From: Hippophae tibetana
Taxonomy: Eukaryota; Streptophyta; Magnoliopsida; Rosales; Elaeagnaceae
NCBI GenBank assembly: GCA_037013495.1
Contig: CM072812.1
Coordinates: forward strand, 78,847,840 to 78,911,839
Direction of reading: 5' to 3'
Length of the DNA: 64,000 nt
Every line of letters starts with the position of its first letter. Position 1 is the first letter of the stretch. Shown here in pieces: positions 10,218-22,130 of the stretch. Position numbers and translations under genes: made by a program. Below the pieces are notes generated by a model. It ran no database searches. It saw only the letters and a program-made list of their open reading frames with translations, and was not told the DNA's origin.

Positions 10218-12160
10218 CAAATGAAAAGTTCTTTTAATTTTAATCAACTTTCCAATAAAAATGATATGTTAGACATATTATTGTTAGAATATTTTATATT
10301 TTAATAAAATAAATTAACAATTAAATCAAATATAAAAATAACCTAAATTATTTTGATTATTATGTTTATTACTATTGATTAAACATGATAAATATAAAGG
10401 TTTTTATTTTTTGGGAATAAATAAACAAAATGTCCATAATACATTTGATATTTGTAACGTGAAAACCACGTGACATATTTCATTTAAATTTAACACCTTT
10501 TTAAAAGAAAATATCACATTGAACATTAGATATCAAATTAATAGAAAAAATATATGGTAAAAAAATAAAAATAATTTAAAATATTTAATATCAAAATAAA
10601 CATATGCTTTTTTTATTTTTACCCCATAGCACTATTTTTGGAATTTTGTATTTGTTATACATTCAAATTATTATTCTTACCAAAGCTCTGACCAAAGAAG
10701 CTATTGGACTATATGCATTGTTGGGCTTCCATGTAAAATATTACAATATGACATGTTTATAATCAAATTTCTAGGTAATTAATTTTTTAAAAATTTATAT
10801 AAAATAATATACCTAAAATTTTTAACAATAAAAATAATACTTAATAACATTGAATGATATTTAATTAATCAGAGTTAAAAATTAGTCAGATTCTTTTACC
10901 ATTATTTAAAAAAATTGGTTTTTGAGCTTAAACAAGAGGTTAGAACCTTTGCACTTCCTCTATTTTTATTTCGATATCTTTTTAATTTTTATTCTCAACT
11001 GTGATATGTCAGATATTTTTATTTAGATTAATAACATACATTTTAATCAATTTTAACATTAATTTATGCATATATGTTATTACAATTCATTGAAATTATT
11101 ATTAAATTTAAATAAAAAATGTATGAATAACATAGATATGAATATTTCATATATATATAAGTGGACAAGTTAAGAATAAAAAACAAAAAGAGTATTAAAA
11201 CAATGATAGAGTTAGTCAAAAATATCAATTTCTCCCTTAATAAACAAATATTATACAGTGAAAAAAACCTTGATGGGCTTCCAAGAAAATATTATGGATT
11301 ATGAGCCCTATTTTTAACAGTAGACCTGTGGGCTAGTGAATTATCGCCGAAGATAATACGGGATTTATGTGATAGAATTAAAAATAATCCATTTGATATA
11401 ATTATGAGTTTTATTATATTTATAAATAATATTAAATCCCATGTTGTTGAGAAAAAAAAGTAAATAGTTGTAAAAAAATAAATTTCACGCCTCTAGAATA
11501 ATTTTTCAAACGAAAATAACACCAAAAATTTTAACATAGAAAATCTTACAAAAATGAAAGTAATAATCACGGGATTCGTAAATAACTTAAAACTTAAACT
11601 ATAATAAAATATGATTACAAACTTCATCTTTAGTTACAACTTTCACAAAAATACAATAAATATATCTTTAATTTGTAAGTAAAAATTCACAAAATAATTC
11701 TCAAATTTCTTCTCTCAAAAAACTATGTGTTGAGATTCTTTATAATTTCTTTTCTCTCAACTTGTTCTATATTCAAGATTGAAGCAAAGATTCGATTTGT
11801 AGGGTCAAAACTTCATCCTTCCAATTTCATTTAAGCCAAAATTTGAGGATATAAACGGTCCAAAGTTTTGATTTTTTCTTTTCTTTCTTCTTCTCACTAC
11901 AAAACTTTATTGTTGAATGTTAAATATCTTTTTATTTTATTTTTCTTTGTTACCGACACATTTAAGATGGACCAACAAATATATTTATAACAAATAGATT
12001 TATTCTATTAAAAATCAAATTAAATAAGTTAAAGTGACAAGATGGTTTTATTTAGTTAAAGTTACTGTCACGAGTGCATTATACAATTTCACAAGACAAC
12101 ATATGCAAGTTATTGTCTTTATTTTTATTATTCAACTAAATAAATTAAAAAGAACAATAT
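10218..12160. other. AT-rich intergenic region downstream of the chitinase
   Basis: No open frame, repeat pair or RNA gene was recognised over about 1.9 kb. The chitinase 3' untranslated region must lie in the last few hundred bases, but no clear polyadenylation signal could be chosen among the many AT-rich candidates. Confidence 0.5.
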
Positions 12161-13978
12161 TTAAGAGACGTTGAAATTCTTCTGATTGTAGCAATCCAAG
12201 TTATCTCCAGGACTCACACCAAAAAGATCACAGTACCTTTTGAAGAAACCAATTCTATCAGCCACCTCATTTTTGGGGCCCATACCACATTCAATCCCAC
12301 CATTAATAATGTTGGTTATCACACCAAACCCAGGAACTCTACCAGCTGCTTTATCAGCATCAGACGGCGTCCATTTTCCAATTATAACGTCGTGACTTGA
12401 TGGCTTGTTGGCATTTGGAGTCATCCAAAACCATAACGCCGTCTGGAATGACACTACTGGGTTCGTGGCTACCATATCCGGGTCGTTTATCAAATCCAAA
12501 TTTAATGCCTTCCCCGCTAGCTGGTAATTGTAGTTGCTGAGAAAAGAAAAAAAAAACATTTACGACTTGTTATGAAAAAGTTCCAATAAAATAAGAAAAG
12601 ACCAATTTTTTTAATTCTTTTTAATTTTATATTCGTTGTTTTTTTATGCTAAAGTAATATATGCAAGCAATATGTCAATTGCATCAAAAAAAATAAGTCA
12701 AAAATGAAGAGTATTAAGACGAGATCATCAACTTTGTCATCCAAATAAAAGATAAAAAGAAATTAAATGTAATTCTAACCAAGGATATCCCCGGGTCCGA
12801 TTCTATCTAATTTTGAAAAAAAAAATTAACCGAAACAAATCGTTTAAATTACTCGAATTGGATCGAATAGTTTAAAAATAGTTTCAATTAATACAAACTA
12901 AATCTTATTTTATAAAACCTTTTCGATTTGATTTTTAGAATCATCTAATTCTAAGTACATTTTTAGTATATTTATGAAATTTAAATTTGAAAAAAAAAAA
13001 AAAACATACTGAGTGAGTTGTATGGGTCCTCTGCCATAGTATTGCTTGCCAGCAGGACAAGGGGCTTGATTGGGGTCACAAATATCTTCCTGACTCTCTT
13101 GTCTAACATGGCAATATCCCCAAGCATATGCCCCATCTGGTGCAGTAGGCCACCCTCCTTCACAATTCCACGGTATATTAATTAGTTACGTTGTTGTTTT
13201 ATACTTCATTTTTTTTTTAAAAAATAAAAAAAATCATATATTGGACAACGTACGTACTGTCTTCGTTTTGTTCTTGGTCATATGCTTATTATACAAATTA
13301 GCATTATTATTAGCACACACCTACTTTTACTATTATAGCATGCATGTAGCAGGATAATGATCTAAAAATTGGAAAGAAAAAAAATTATTATATCTTTAAA
13401 TTATTAATGTCAAAGTGAAACAGTTATTCAAACAAATTTAAATAACGATAGAAAGCTTGACTTTATACCAAGGATTTGAAGTCATAAAAATAAAAATAAA
13501 AAATTAATGAACCTGTGGTCTCGTGAGAGGTTTGGGCAAAGAAGGCAGAGATCTCCTTTTTGCGAGTGGCGTCATCACCAGTAGTACCAAAATCACCAAA
13601 TGACTTAGCGGCTGTTATAAAAGAGTCATAAGTGTAAAAGCCACTAGCTTTGCAGGCCTGGTCATTTCTATGTTTCAGCATTTCTTCGAATAGTGATGCG
13701 CTAATAAGACTGCCCAAATCTCCGCCATTGCCGCTAGGTGTCGATGTCTGTGTCGGATTTGGGTTCGAAGGTGTTGGGGTGGAGCCAGTGGGCTTGCATT
13801 GGCTTTGGCAACCAGTTCCACAGTATTCAGGTTTGTCGCCACAATAGCCATATTCACTGCAACAATTCCCATTTGGGCACACTGCTCCTCCTGCTTGTTT
13901 TCCACATTGCTCTGCTAAATTTGTTCCAACGTAAAAACCTAACAACACTATTAGGATGAGGCCGTACAAGTTTTTCAT
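12161..13978 (-). CDS. Class I chitinase (hevein domain plus GH19), three exons
   Basis: Exons are 13978-13513, 13157-13010 and 12536-12161, with GT-AG introns of 355 and 473 bases; the phases join correctly and encode 329 residues. The ATG at 13978 is chosen because a hydrophobic signal peptide (1-22) follows at once. Residues 23-62 form an eight-cysteine hevein-type chitin-binding domain ([20 protein letters not shown]...). A Pro/Thr/Ser hinge runs to about 85, and GH19 follows with catalytic Glu153 in [18 protein letters not shown] and [11 protein letters not shown]. The enzyme class hydrolyses chitin in fungal walls, outside the cell or in the vacuole. The C-terminus stops soon after SPGDNLDC and lacks the usual vacuolar extension, so secretion is likelier. 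The position of the second catalytic Glu holds Gln175, with Glu176 next to it. The gene is otherwise intact. Confidence 0.95.
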
Positions 13979-13982
13979 TTTC

Positions 13983-14018
13983 AATATGAATATGAATATG
14001 AATATGAATATGAATATG
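13983..14018. repeat. Hexanucleotide microsatellite in the chitinase leader
   Basis: Six perfect copies of AATATG (plus strand) end five bases upstream of the chitinase ATG. With the TATA box at 14033-14042, transcription should start near 14005-14010, so most of the short leader would be this repeat. Copy-number change would alter leader length and TATA-to-ATG spacing. Confidence 0.85.
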
Positions 14019-14032
14019 AATGGTCTGTACGT

Positions 14033-14042
14033 TATTTATATA
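14033..14042 (-). promoter_or_regulatory. Probable TATA box of the chitinase
   Basis: The minus strand reads TATATAAATA, 55-65 bases upstream of the start codon. This is a good plant TATA box in the right place. The start site itself is inferred. Confidence 0.7.
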
Positions 14043-14839
14043 GAGACTATGGCTATGTTTGGTTCGTACCAAAATTCTAACTTTTACGCGTTCTTCGACG
14101 TGGATGGATGTATTCTTAAGTAAAGGTTAATTTCATTTCATTTTACATAATTTTCTACCTTTTTTACTTTATTTCTATTATATTTACAAAAATATATCAA
14201 TTCAGTATAAATTTAAAATTTTACGTACGTAATACTTATGATATTTTTAAAAGTTTCTTTAATATTTTTCAATGTTTCTTTTTTCTGTGGCCTCTCTTTT
14301 TTTTTCTTTAATTTTTATTTTTCTTGATATTTTTCTCTTTTCTGTCTTCTTTTCTTCCGAGATAAAATTATTTCTCTCTCATATATGCAATTTTAATGGT
14401 TATCGTGATTATTTTTACTTCTAAATTAGTTATAATTCGTTTATTTAACTTAGATATTTGAAACTTACATAAAAATTGTTAATTTATTGCGTTGAATAAT
14501 ATTCTCTATTGCAGTAATAAAAACTTATAAATTTTAGAATTTAATTTGTGCATAGTAAGTTTAATAGTAGGTAAAATGAGTTGAGAAAACATTAACATAT
14601 TTTTATTGACTCAAAAATGATAATAAAAAAAAATATATCAGAAATACCGTTCATTAAAATCTTATGTCCGTACTAATCACGTTAAAAAAAATTATATCAA
14701 ATTTAAATATTTTTTAAATTTAATTATCACTAATATGTTAATTGATAATAAAAATAAATTTAATAAGATAAAGAACCTTCATCAATCAGTATTTAGATGA
14801 AAGTGGTAATTTTGTTTTATTAATTTTATTCATTTTCGG
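14043..14839. other. Chitinase upstream region
   Basis: AT-rich, with a CT/TTTC-rich stretch at about 14270-14370. No gene or transposon was recognised. Confidence 0.4.
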
Positions 14840-15022
14840 TTGACTTGGTCAGAAGAAAAGAACAGGGTCAATGACTAAGTTAGGTGAATGAGTCAATTGG
14901 CGCGTGGTAAAGAAAGAATGACTAATGTTAACATTAAAGACCATATAAACTTGTCTATAAACACCCTAGTACTACTACTATTTCTTGGAAATTTCTCAAG
15001 TCAATTTGTGCCCTGTGGTCAA
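14840..15022. promoter_or_regulatory. Cluster of five W-box motifs upstream of the chitinase
   Basis: TTGAC(C/T) motifs occur at 14840-14845 (plus) and, as reverse complements, at 14866-14871, 14891-14896, 14999-15004 and 15017-15022. Five in 183 bases is dense. W-boxes bind WRKY factors and are common in chitinase promoters. The distance (about 830-1010 bases from the inferred start) is large but plausible. A plus-strand TATA-like CTATAAAC at about 14955 could instead mean these belong to a lost promoter facing the other way. Confidence 0.45.
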
Positions 15023-15099
15023 GTTAGAAATTTGTATTTGACTGAAGCTAGATCCCAATATGAGATAATACAAGTTCTCTGATTAAAAGTGATTTAATG

Positions 15100-15465
15100 A
15101 GAAGTATTAATATATTTATTATAAAATTATTAAAAGTGATTTAAAATGATATTTTTTTATTTATTTAGATAATAAATATGTATTATAAATAATTTTTCTT
15201 AAAAATAAATATTATGAACTCTGAGATAATTTGTTTGATTAAAAATAGTTTAAAACAATATTAAGATATTTGACATAAAATTATTAAAAATAAATTAAAA
15301 TAACATTTTAGTTATTAATTTAAAAAATAAATATATATTATAAATAAAAATTTTTTGCTTGAAAGTAAGGATTAATTTTTTATATATAAATAATATTTTT
15401 TTTAAATTTTAAAAGTAATTTATTGCTAGAAATTCATTAAAGTAATTTAAACAATTTAAAATTAT
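15100..15465. repeat. Repeated AT-rich sequence flanking Copia copy A
   Basis: A segment of roughly 190 bases occurs twice in diverged tandem form here (around 15120-15210 and 15290-15365). Its second part (from about 15305) is also found just upstream of Copia copy B (22542-22653). The similarity shared by the two Copia copies therefore starts before their LTRs, which points to segmental duplication or insertion into the same repeat. Confidence 0.5.
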
Positions 15466-16286
15466 TGAAATTAATTTCGATTAATTACAACATATGTGAA
15501 CTTATATATGATATAAATATATATTAAATAATAAACTATCAAATATATAATTAGACCCGTTATGAAATGATCGAATTAAGTACTATTTATCGGGTTAAAT
15601 ATGTGTTATGAGAAGTGAGGTCTTTAATGTGTAGAATACATATTAATAATTTTATGATTTAATAATAGACTAAATTATATAAAATTTAGAAATAATATAA
15701 TTATGTTATTGGTCCATGGGGAATACAATTAAATATAATAATGTTATGTAAATAAAGAAATAGTCAAATATAAGCAAGTTATGAATTCAAAATTTGAATC
15801 CGTCAAGAAAATACTCAAATATAGGCAAGTTTTAAATTCAAAATTTAAATCCGCTAAAGATCCAATAAGAAAATAGACTACAGATCACCTCTTGAAATTC
15901 ACAGGCGTCTTTTCCTCTACCTGTACCTCTCGGTCTCTCTCTCTTAATATAGTTCGACTCTCTCTCTCTTTCTCTAAGATACATAGAAAACAGAAAAATA
16001 TAGAGAGAAATTAGAGAAAGGGTCTTCCGGTCAAGAACTTACGATTTGGGTATCTCTCATTGTGCATAATAGAACGTTGTTGATGCCGCTTCTCTTGCTC
16101 TTTCCATCGAACTTGCGAATGATTACTTAGAGATCTAAAAGCTTCCAGTGATGAACGGTGATTATGTCTCTCTAGAAGATCATGACTATGAACCAAGGTA
16201 ATTTAGAATTAAAGATTATAAGTTCACTAGAAGATCATGATAAATCTAGGATTTATGAATTACAGTATGTATGAATAAATCTAACA
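15466..16286 (+). repeat. 5' LTR of Copia copy A
   Basis: Begins TGAAATTAATTTC and ends TCTAACA just before the primer-binding site. It carries a CT-rich stretch (about 15935-15975). A 51-base stretch is duplicated in tandem at about 15763-15865 but single in copy B. The left boundary is approximate because similarity with copy B runs further left. Confidence 0.7.
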
Positions 16287-16288
16287 AT

Positions 16289-16300
16289 TGGTATCAGAAC
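16289..16300 (+). promoter_or_regulatory. Primer-binding site, Copia copy A
   Basis: TGGTATCAGAAC, one base different from TGGTATCAGAGC, the complement of the initiator methionine tRNA 3' end used by plant Copia elements. It lies two bases after the LTR. Confidence 0.85.
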
Positions 16301-17299
16301 CTACTCTAGTTGAACCGTTAAATTTTGATTTTGGTTCAGATATTTATGGTTTGGAATTTTTTTTTAAGAAAATTAATAAGTATAAATTTCTGAATAATTT
16401 TTCTGAAAAATAAGTTACTTGTGTTTGGAAATTTTTAAGACGATTATTTAGGTAATGACATAATTTTTTGATTCAAATTATTCATAGTCAATAGTCAAAT
16501 TATTCAAATTAAGCACTACTCTGTTATGAACTGTATTTCCACATATCCATTATTTTGATATTCCACTGTAATCATTTCTTAAGCATAACAAAGTATATAA
16601 TGATTTGATTATTCGGTTAAGCCATAAAATATGAATCTTGAGATTAAAATAATTTGAAATGTGCCTCTATAGCTTCTGATTTGTATTGCAAGATTAAAAT
16701 AATTAATTGCCTTAATGGACTGTTATTTATGATAATTAATTACAGACCATTTTTAATTCAGATTAATGGTTCAATTATTTTTTTTCTATATTTGCAATTG
16801 TTTTGTTCTTTCATCTTACTCTGTTAAGTAAACTTTTGTTTACTATATTTGAATTTTTTGTTAGGCCAAAAGATACTAATTAAATCATGAATAATTAAGC
16901 CTAATTTGGTTAAGTCAGACTTGATTTTGGATTTTGTTCAAATGATTATTTGGTAAATTAATTGTTTGAAGAATTAATAAGTTTAAACTAAGTCATGTTT
17001 TAAATAAATTTTTGTCAAGGTAATATCAAGTCATTATGAAGGCTTCAGATTAAGATATATTGTGAAAAATGATTGACCAAGGTATCATTTTACCAAAGTA
17101 AGCTCTCATATCAGCATTGATCATTTGCCAATTTATACACAGAAGATATACATATGGTGTTTGGTTATTAGACTGGTCCAAAGGAAAGACAATTGTCAAA
17201 TATTGTATGTGTATACTACAAGTATCGAAGCTACAAGTTCGCAAAAGAAGCCCATTAAGGATAAGAAACTGATTACCAGGTAAAAGCTAAATAAAGAAA

Positions 17300-17580
17300 A
17301 TAAGAAGGGTTGTTTCTTCTATGGATCTGGAGGGCATGTGATGAAAAATTGTACCAATTATCACACGTGGCGTGTCAAAAAAGGTATTAATTTTTCATTT
17401 GTTTATGAAGAAGTTAATGCAGTTACTGTTTCTGTAGACACTTGGTGGGTAGATTCGGGTGCAACTACTCATATCTCTATATCTATACAGAGTTGTCGAA
17501 GTTACTAGAAGCCAAGTGATGGTGAAAGATAAATCTATGTGAGCGATGAAAATAAGGCAGAAGTTGAAGTTATAAGGCAT
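17300..17580 (+). pseudogene. Copia copy A gag zinc knuckle and protease fragment
   Basis: Translates to GCFFYGSGGHVMKNCTNYHTW, then TWWVDSGATTHIS, the Asp-Ser-Gly protease active site. The second Cys of the CX2CX4HX4C knuckle is Tyr, as in copy B. Stops follow the protease motif and pol is missing. Confidence 0.8.
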
Positions 17581-20500
17581 CTTAGATTACTTTTGAAAAC
17601 TTACTTGTATTTGGATTTGTTTGAACCTTTTAATGTACAGTCTTTTAGGCTGAACTTGATCGCCACACACGAGGCGTGTGAAATGAATACATAAGTATAC
17701 ATATGGTAACAAGTAATATAATGATAAGAAAAGATCGTTCACACGGAGATTATTTTATTAGAAACTAATTTTTAAAACTAAAAAATAAAATCAATTTTTT
17801 ATGTGTTTTTTATATTTTAAGGAAGAAAATTTTAAATAACTAAAAGTAAATAACAACAATTAATTAAATCAAATTTGGTAACTAAAAAGATATATGAGAA
17901 AATATCTAGGAATACTTAATCCCCCAATTTTTTAAAGATGTGAATCGCTAAAATCCCTTCAATATAATTATCAATTAAATGACATGATCAATTGAATCTA
18001 ACTTAGCATTTATTCCTCTCTCAAGTAAGTTACACACTATATATTAATTAATTTAATCACACTCTTATTCCAATTAAATTGCATACTATTAATTAAGTTC
18101 ATCAATTATGGATCACATACATAAGAATCATACATCTCTAGTTAGAAACTATGCATGTTATTTAATTAAGACAAACAATTAAATAATTCTCTCAAATCTA
18201 TTTAATTGTCTCTATAGATAAATTTTTGCCAAATAATTAATAGTATACAAATCAAATTAAATAATATAATTATAATTATAATTATAATTGGGGTAAAATA
18301 TTAAATCATCACATGATGAAAATTGGGTTTATAAGATCCTTAGATTAATAAATTAATTACACATAATTTGTGTTCATAAAGCTAATATTTTTTATAAAGA
18401 AAGACATAAAAATTGATAACGAAAAGAGTAGAAGAAATACAATCAATCTCTTGAATTGTAGTATTAAACTCCTCTTGAATCTCTACTAAAATTTTGTCCC
18501 CTCTTGAATTTTTCTGTATTTTTCTCTCTTTTAGCTCCAAAAATTGACCAAAACTATGCTAATAGAGGCCACTTAGGGTTTATGGGGTGTCTAGACCATC
18601 AGATCAGCTTCATATCAAGGGCTACGATCAAATTGAGCAAAATTGACAGCTCCAGCCAATCACAGCACAACATGTGGTTCAGAAATTCATTGGACGAATC
18701 AGGGAATGACGTGTGATAGGGGAGATTGGTCAAAGTCAATGCTCGTTGAGTCAAAAACACGTGGCATGATTTGATTCATGGAAATGAATGGTGTGGCGCA
18801 CAAGTGGAACATGCAAAGCAATGGCATAGCGACACGTGACAACACGATTTGACCAAGCCTAAGCTAGGATTGAACACAATGCTAACTCATGGCATATGTT
18901 TCGTCCTCCTCACACTCAGCATAACATGATTCGTTCTCTGTGCTTGTGTGGCGTGGCAAGCCAAATGGGAGCTCTTAATTAGTCCTGCGTAAAAAAATCA
19001 TAAAAATTCTAAAAAATTCCAAAAATTATATTTTTACCACTTTTCACTAAAAGTTTATATTTTAATATTTTTGACACAAAAAACTATTTATTGACTAAAA
19101 CAAATAAATATTAAGTAGAAAAGTGCACTAATGACTCTACTTTCATTAAGTCATCGCACCCCCAAACTTAACTCTTTGCTTGTCTTCAAGTAAAGCCAAG
19201 TATAACTAAATAAAATAATTTGGGTAATATAATTATAAATATACTTCAATTAGTACATGCATATTTCACAAAAACTATCCCTCTCAAAATTCGTATAATC
19301 CTATGATAAAGAGATTCACATATTCATTAATCAATGTTCCATCAATACAAGGATATGCAAGGTCTTTGACAAATTGATTTGTGTGTGTGTGCTACACATG
19401 ATATCATCCAATGCACTCATGAAATCAACCTATATAATCATGCTAATCAATTCAATCTTAGAACAAGTCTTATAAGTCTATTTTTCACATCCATCTCCAC
19501 TAATATAAATATGCACTTAGCTCAAGATCAATAAGGACTTTACATGGTTGTAATGTAAGGCTTAGGTGGGGGTTCGATAAGTGAAGATATTTAGGTTCTT
19601 TCCATACCTTAGCTTTCTTTTTGTTCATTATGTACTTTTTAACTGCAATTAAGATTTTACTTGATATTTCAGTGCATCTTCTTTTGTCATTCTTTTCATA
19701 TTCTTTTGTTCCACATCTATTTTCTCGGGTTTTTTGTAACTTCATAACACCTCCAAACTTATTTTTAATTCTATTTTCTTTTTCTTTAGAGGGATAATTG
19801 TGTTGTGAGTTTTTTTTATAGGGTGCATTATATTTCACCTTACGCTATAGCATAACACATAAATGCATTTTTTTCTTTTCATACAAGCTAAAGGTGCAAG
19901 GGTAAAGGTAATATTTCTTAGTTAGGAATTAAATGTGGCTTAAAGATATGAATGGATCTTTTTTTAGGCTCAAATGGGTGACTGAAGATATTAACAATGG
20001 TTAGCTTGGAAGGTTTCATCAATCCAAATAAGTCCTAAATCATTTCTCTTACTAAATACTATTTAGGATTTTTCCCCAAGAGATGGTCAAATAGATTCTA
20101 AAACTTGGTAGATATCATCAACTCGCATAACTCACTACAAATTTTCTCTCAATAAGCACACCAAAATCAATCATGAACATGTGCATAAGAATTTAAATCA
20201 ATCCAATCAAAACTAGCAAGCATCAATCCAATCAAAACTAGCAAGCATATCACATGATTAATGTAAATATCTTAACAAATATGTTACATTCCTTATCTTA
20301 ATCATGACAACCAATTTTTATCATTGAGTTCATAGATTTCATATAAAGCATACATGCATTTAGTTTTCATATATTTATCAATTTCTATTCAAATTATGAT
20401 TAAAAACAACCTAAAAATTAAAAACAAAATCCCTAAAAAATTAAAATGCATACTAAATACTAATATAGAGAATGAAGTTCCCTCCCCAAACTTAAATTAC

Positions 20501-20728
20501 ACATTGTCCCTATTGCACATATAAATATGAAAAAGTAAAAGGAAAGAAAATTCTCGTAATCATGACACACCACATCTGTCGCTGAAATAATCATTCTTGT
20601 TGCGCCATTTCTCTCCACATTTATTCACCTACAAAACAAAAACAATGAAAATATAAATAAAATAATGTTGGGTTGCCTCCTAATCAGCGTCATGTTTAAT
20701 GTCCTTGAATAGACGATTATATCAAGTC

Positions 20729-20971
20729 CTAAGGCACATCCCTTTGTATCCATTTACTTCTGAGTTTGCCTGAAAATAGTTTGAGCCTTGATTTGTTCAA
20801 TAATACATCATGTTCTAGCTTGAAAACATGGTACTTCATTCTCTTCTCATGCCATATTTTTGTTTTCTTTTTGAACTTTTTTGCATTCTTATAAGCATTC
20901 CATTGTAACTCATCCAATTTATGTATTTCTAACAGCTTTTTCACCTCTCTATTGGACTTTTTCACTTCCAT
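20729..20971 (-). pseudogene. Gypsy integrase C-terminal fragment
   Basis: The minus-strand frame contains KLDELQWNAYKNAKKFKKKT, HEKRMKYHVFKLEHDVLL and SRLKLFSGKLRSKW. This is the conserved end of Ty3/Gypsy integrases, which binds DNA. Only this tail remains, and the frame ends at 20729. Confidence 0.8.
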
Positions 20972-21224
20972 ACTTGAGTGAGAATAGAATAATAAAAATG
21001 TAGGGTCTAAACTTGATGGCTATTCAATTGATGTTTTGAGCATTGATCCTATCTCAAAATTCTCCATAATCGGTAGAGATATCACATGGCTTGGCGTGGC
21101 CTCTAAAGAGTTCACATAATCTACAATGTCAACCTTCGATGCCATACTTTCAAAGTTAAATAGGTTGGGTTGGGTTTTTCATAGCATAATGTGTAATAGT
21201 CTTAAATGTGAGTGACTCAACATA

Positions 21225-21641
21225 TTATTTTAAATTGTCCCCACATTCAGCAATATTTATCCTTAAGCATTCATTCGTATTATCAATATCAGAGAGTTCA
21301 GATTCTTTAAAAACTTTAAATATTACTTGTTCATCTTGCACTCTCATTATAATTTCACTTTTTTGTAGATTAATGAGTTCCCTTACGGTTGCTAAGAATG
21401 GATGACCAATTATGATAAGCATGTCACGGTCCTCTTCCATGTCTAGCATAATGAAGTCTATTGGAAAGATGAATTTGTCTACTTTTACTAGCAAATATTC
21501 TACCACAATTGATCTATCTACTATTTGTAATGTTAGTGAAGTGAGTTTGGCTTTACCAACCACCAATCTCTTAAAGAATGATAATGGCATGAGGTTAATG
21601 CTAAAACCCAAGTCACATAATGCCTTACCAAGGGATGTCAA
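21225..21641 (-). pseudogene. Gypsy aspartic protease domain
   Basis: Contains ALCDLGFSINLMPLS with the catalytic Asp retained (DLGFS, usually DLGAS). LVKVDKFIFPIDFIMLDMEE, IIIGHPFLATVRELINLQK and ITMRVQDE-like sequence follow. This is the retropepsin of Tat/Athila-type elements, which matures the Gag-Pol polyprotein. It is open for about 138 codons but isolated from the rest of pol. Confidence 0.8.
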
Positions 21642-21699
21642 AACTACCTGGATCTTTTAGTTTTTGTGGTAGTTTTCTATCAAGGATGACACTACAACC

Positions 21700-22130
21700 T
21701 TCAGTTAAGGTTATTGTTTCATGATCTCTAAGCCTCTGTTTATGTGATAGTATATCCTTCATAAATTTGGCATAAGAAGGAATTTGTTCAAGTGCCTCTA
21801 CAAATCATATGTTTATGTGCAGCTTCTTGAAGACTTTCATAAATTTTGAAAATTGCATATCTGACTTTTGTTTTTGTAGTCTTTGAGGGAAAGGAATAGT
21901 GGGTTTGTAAAGGTTATTTTCTTTTGCTGAATTATTTCATTTTCAATGCTATCTTTATCTACTAGTTTCCCTTCATCCTTGTTAATTTTATGTTTCTCCT
22001 CATCATTTTTTGTCTTATATTCATGTTCTAAAGTTTTACCACTCCTCAGGATATGGAATTTCACTAATCCTTACCTTCTCTTCTTGGATTTACAATTGTG
22101 TTACTTGGAAAGTTACCTTGAGGCCTTTGA
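21700..22130 (-). pseudogene. Gypsy gag-protease linker, frameshifted
   Basis: Minus-strand pieces read SLKDYKNKSQ, then FMKVFKKLHINI and FVEALEQIPSYAKFMKDI, then TLTEGCSVILDRKLPQKLKD. This is the conserved stretch just upstream of the protease in Tat/Athila elements. A stop and frame changes separate the pieces. The upstream part (22064-21837) is Lys/Glu-rich. Confidence 0.75.

Larger units (their letters stand above)
15466..17665 (+). mobile_element. Ty1/Copia retrotransposon copy A, truncated
   Basis: Consists of a 5' LTR (15466-16286), primer-binding site and untranslated region, and a short gag-protease piece. It matches copy B almost throughout, but lacks the N-terminal gag (about 930 bases of copy B, 24310-25240) and everything downstream of the protease. 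The sequence switches abruptly at about 17665 to unrelated Gypsy-derived DNA. Confidence 0.85.

Noticed and set aside
13982-13984. Chitinase start two codons further upstream
   Set aside because: That codon is TTG, not ATG. The ATG at 13976-13978 is followed directly by the signal peptide.
13854-14072. Open frame with a run of His-Ile dipeptides
   Set aside because: It is the AATATG microsatellite read through, overlapping the chitinase exon and TATA box in another frame.
14888-15082. 64-codon plus-strand frame MSQLARGKERM with a hydrophobic stretch
   Set aside because: No recognisable family, no repeat or splicing support, and it lies in the putative W-box region. A signal-peptide-like stretch alone is not enough.
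18504-18716. 70-codon frame MNFSVFFSLLAPK
   Set aside because: Located in the Gypsy 3' LTR-like region; no similarity recognised.
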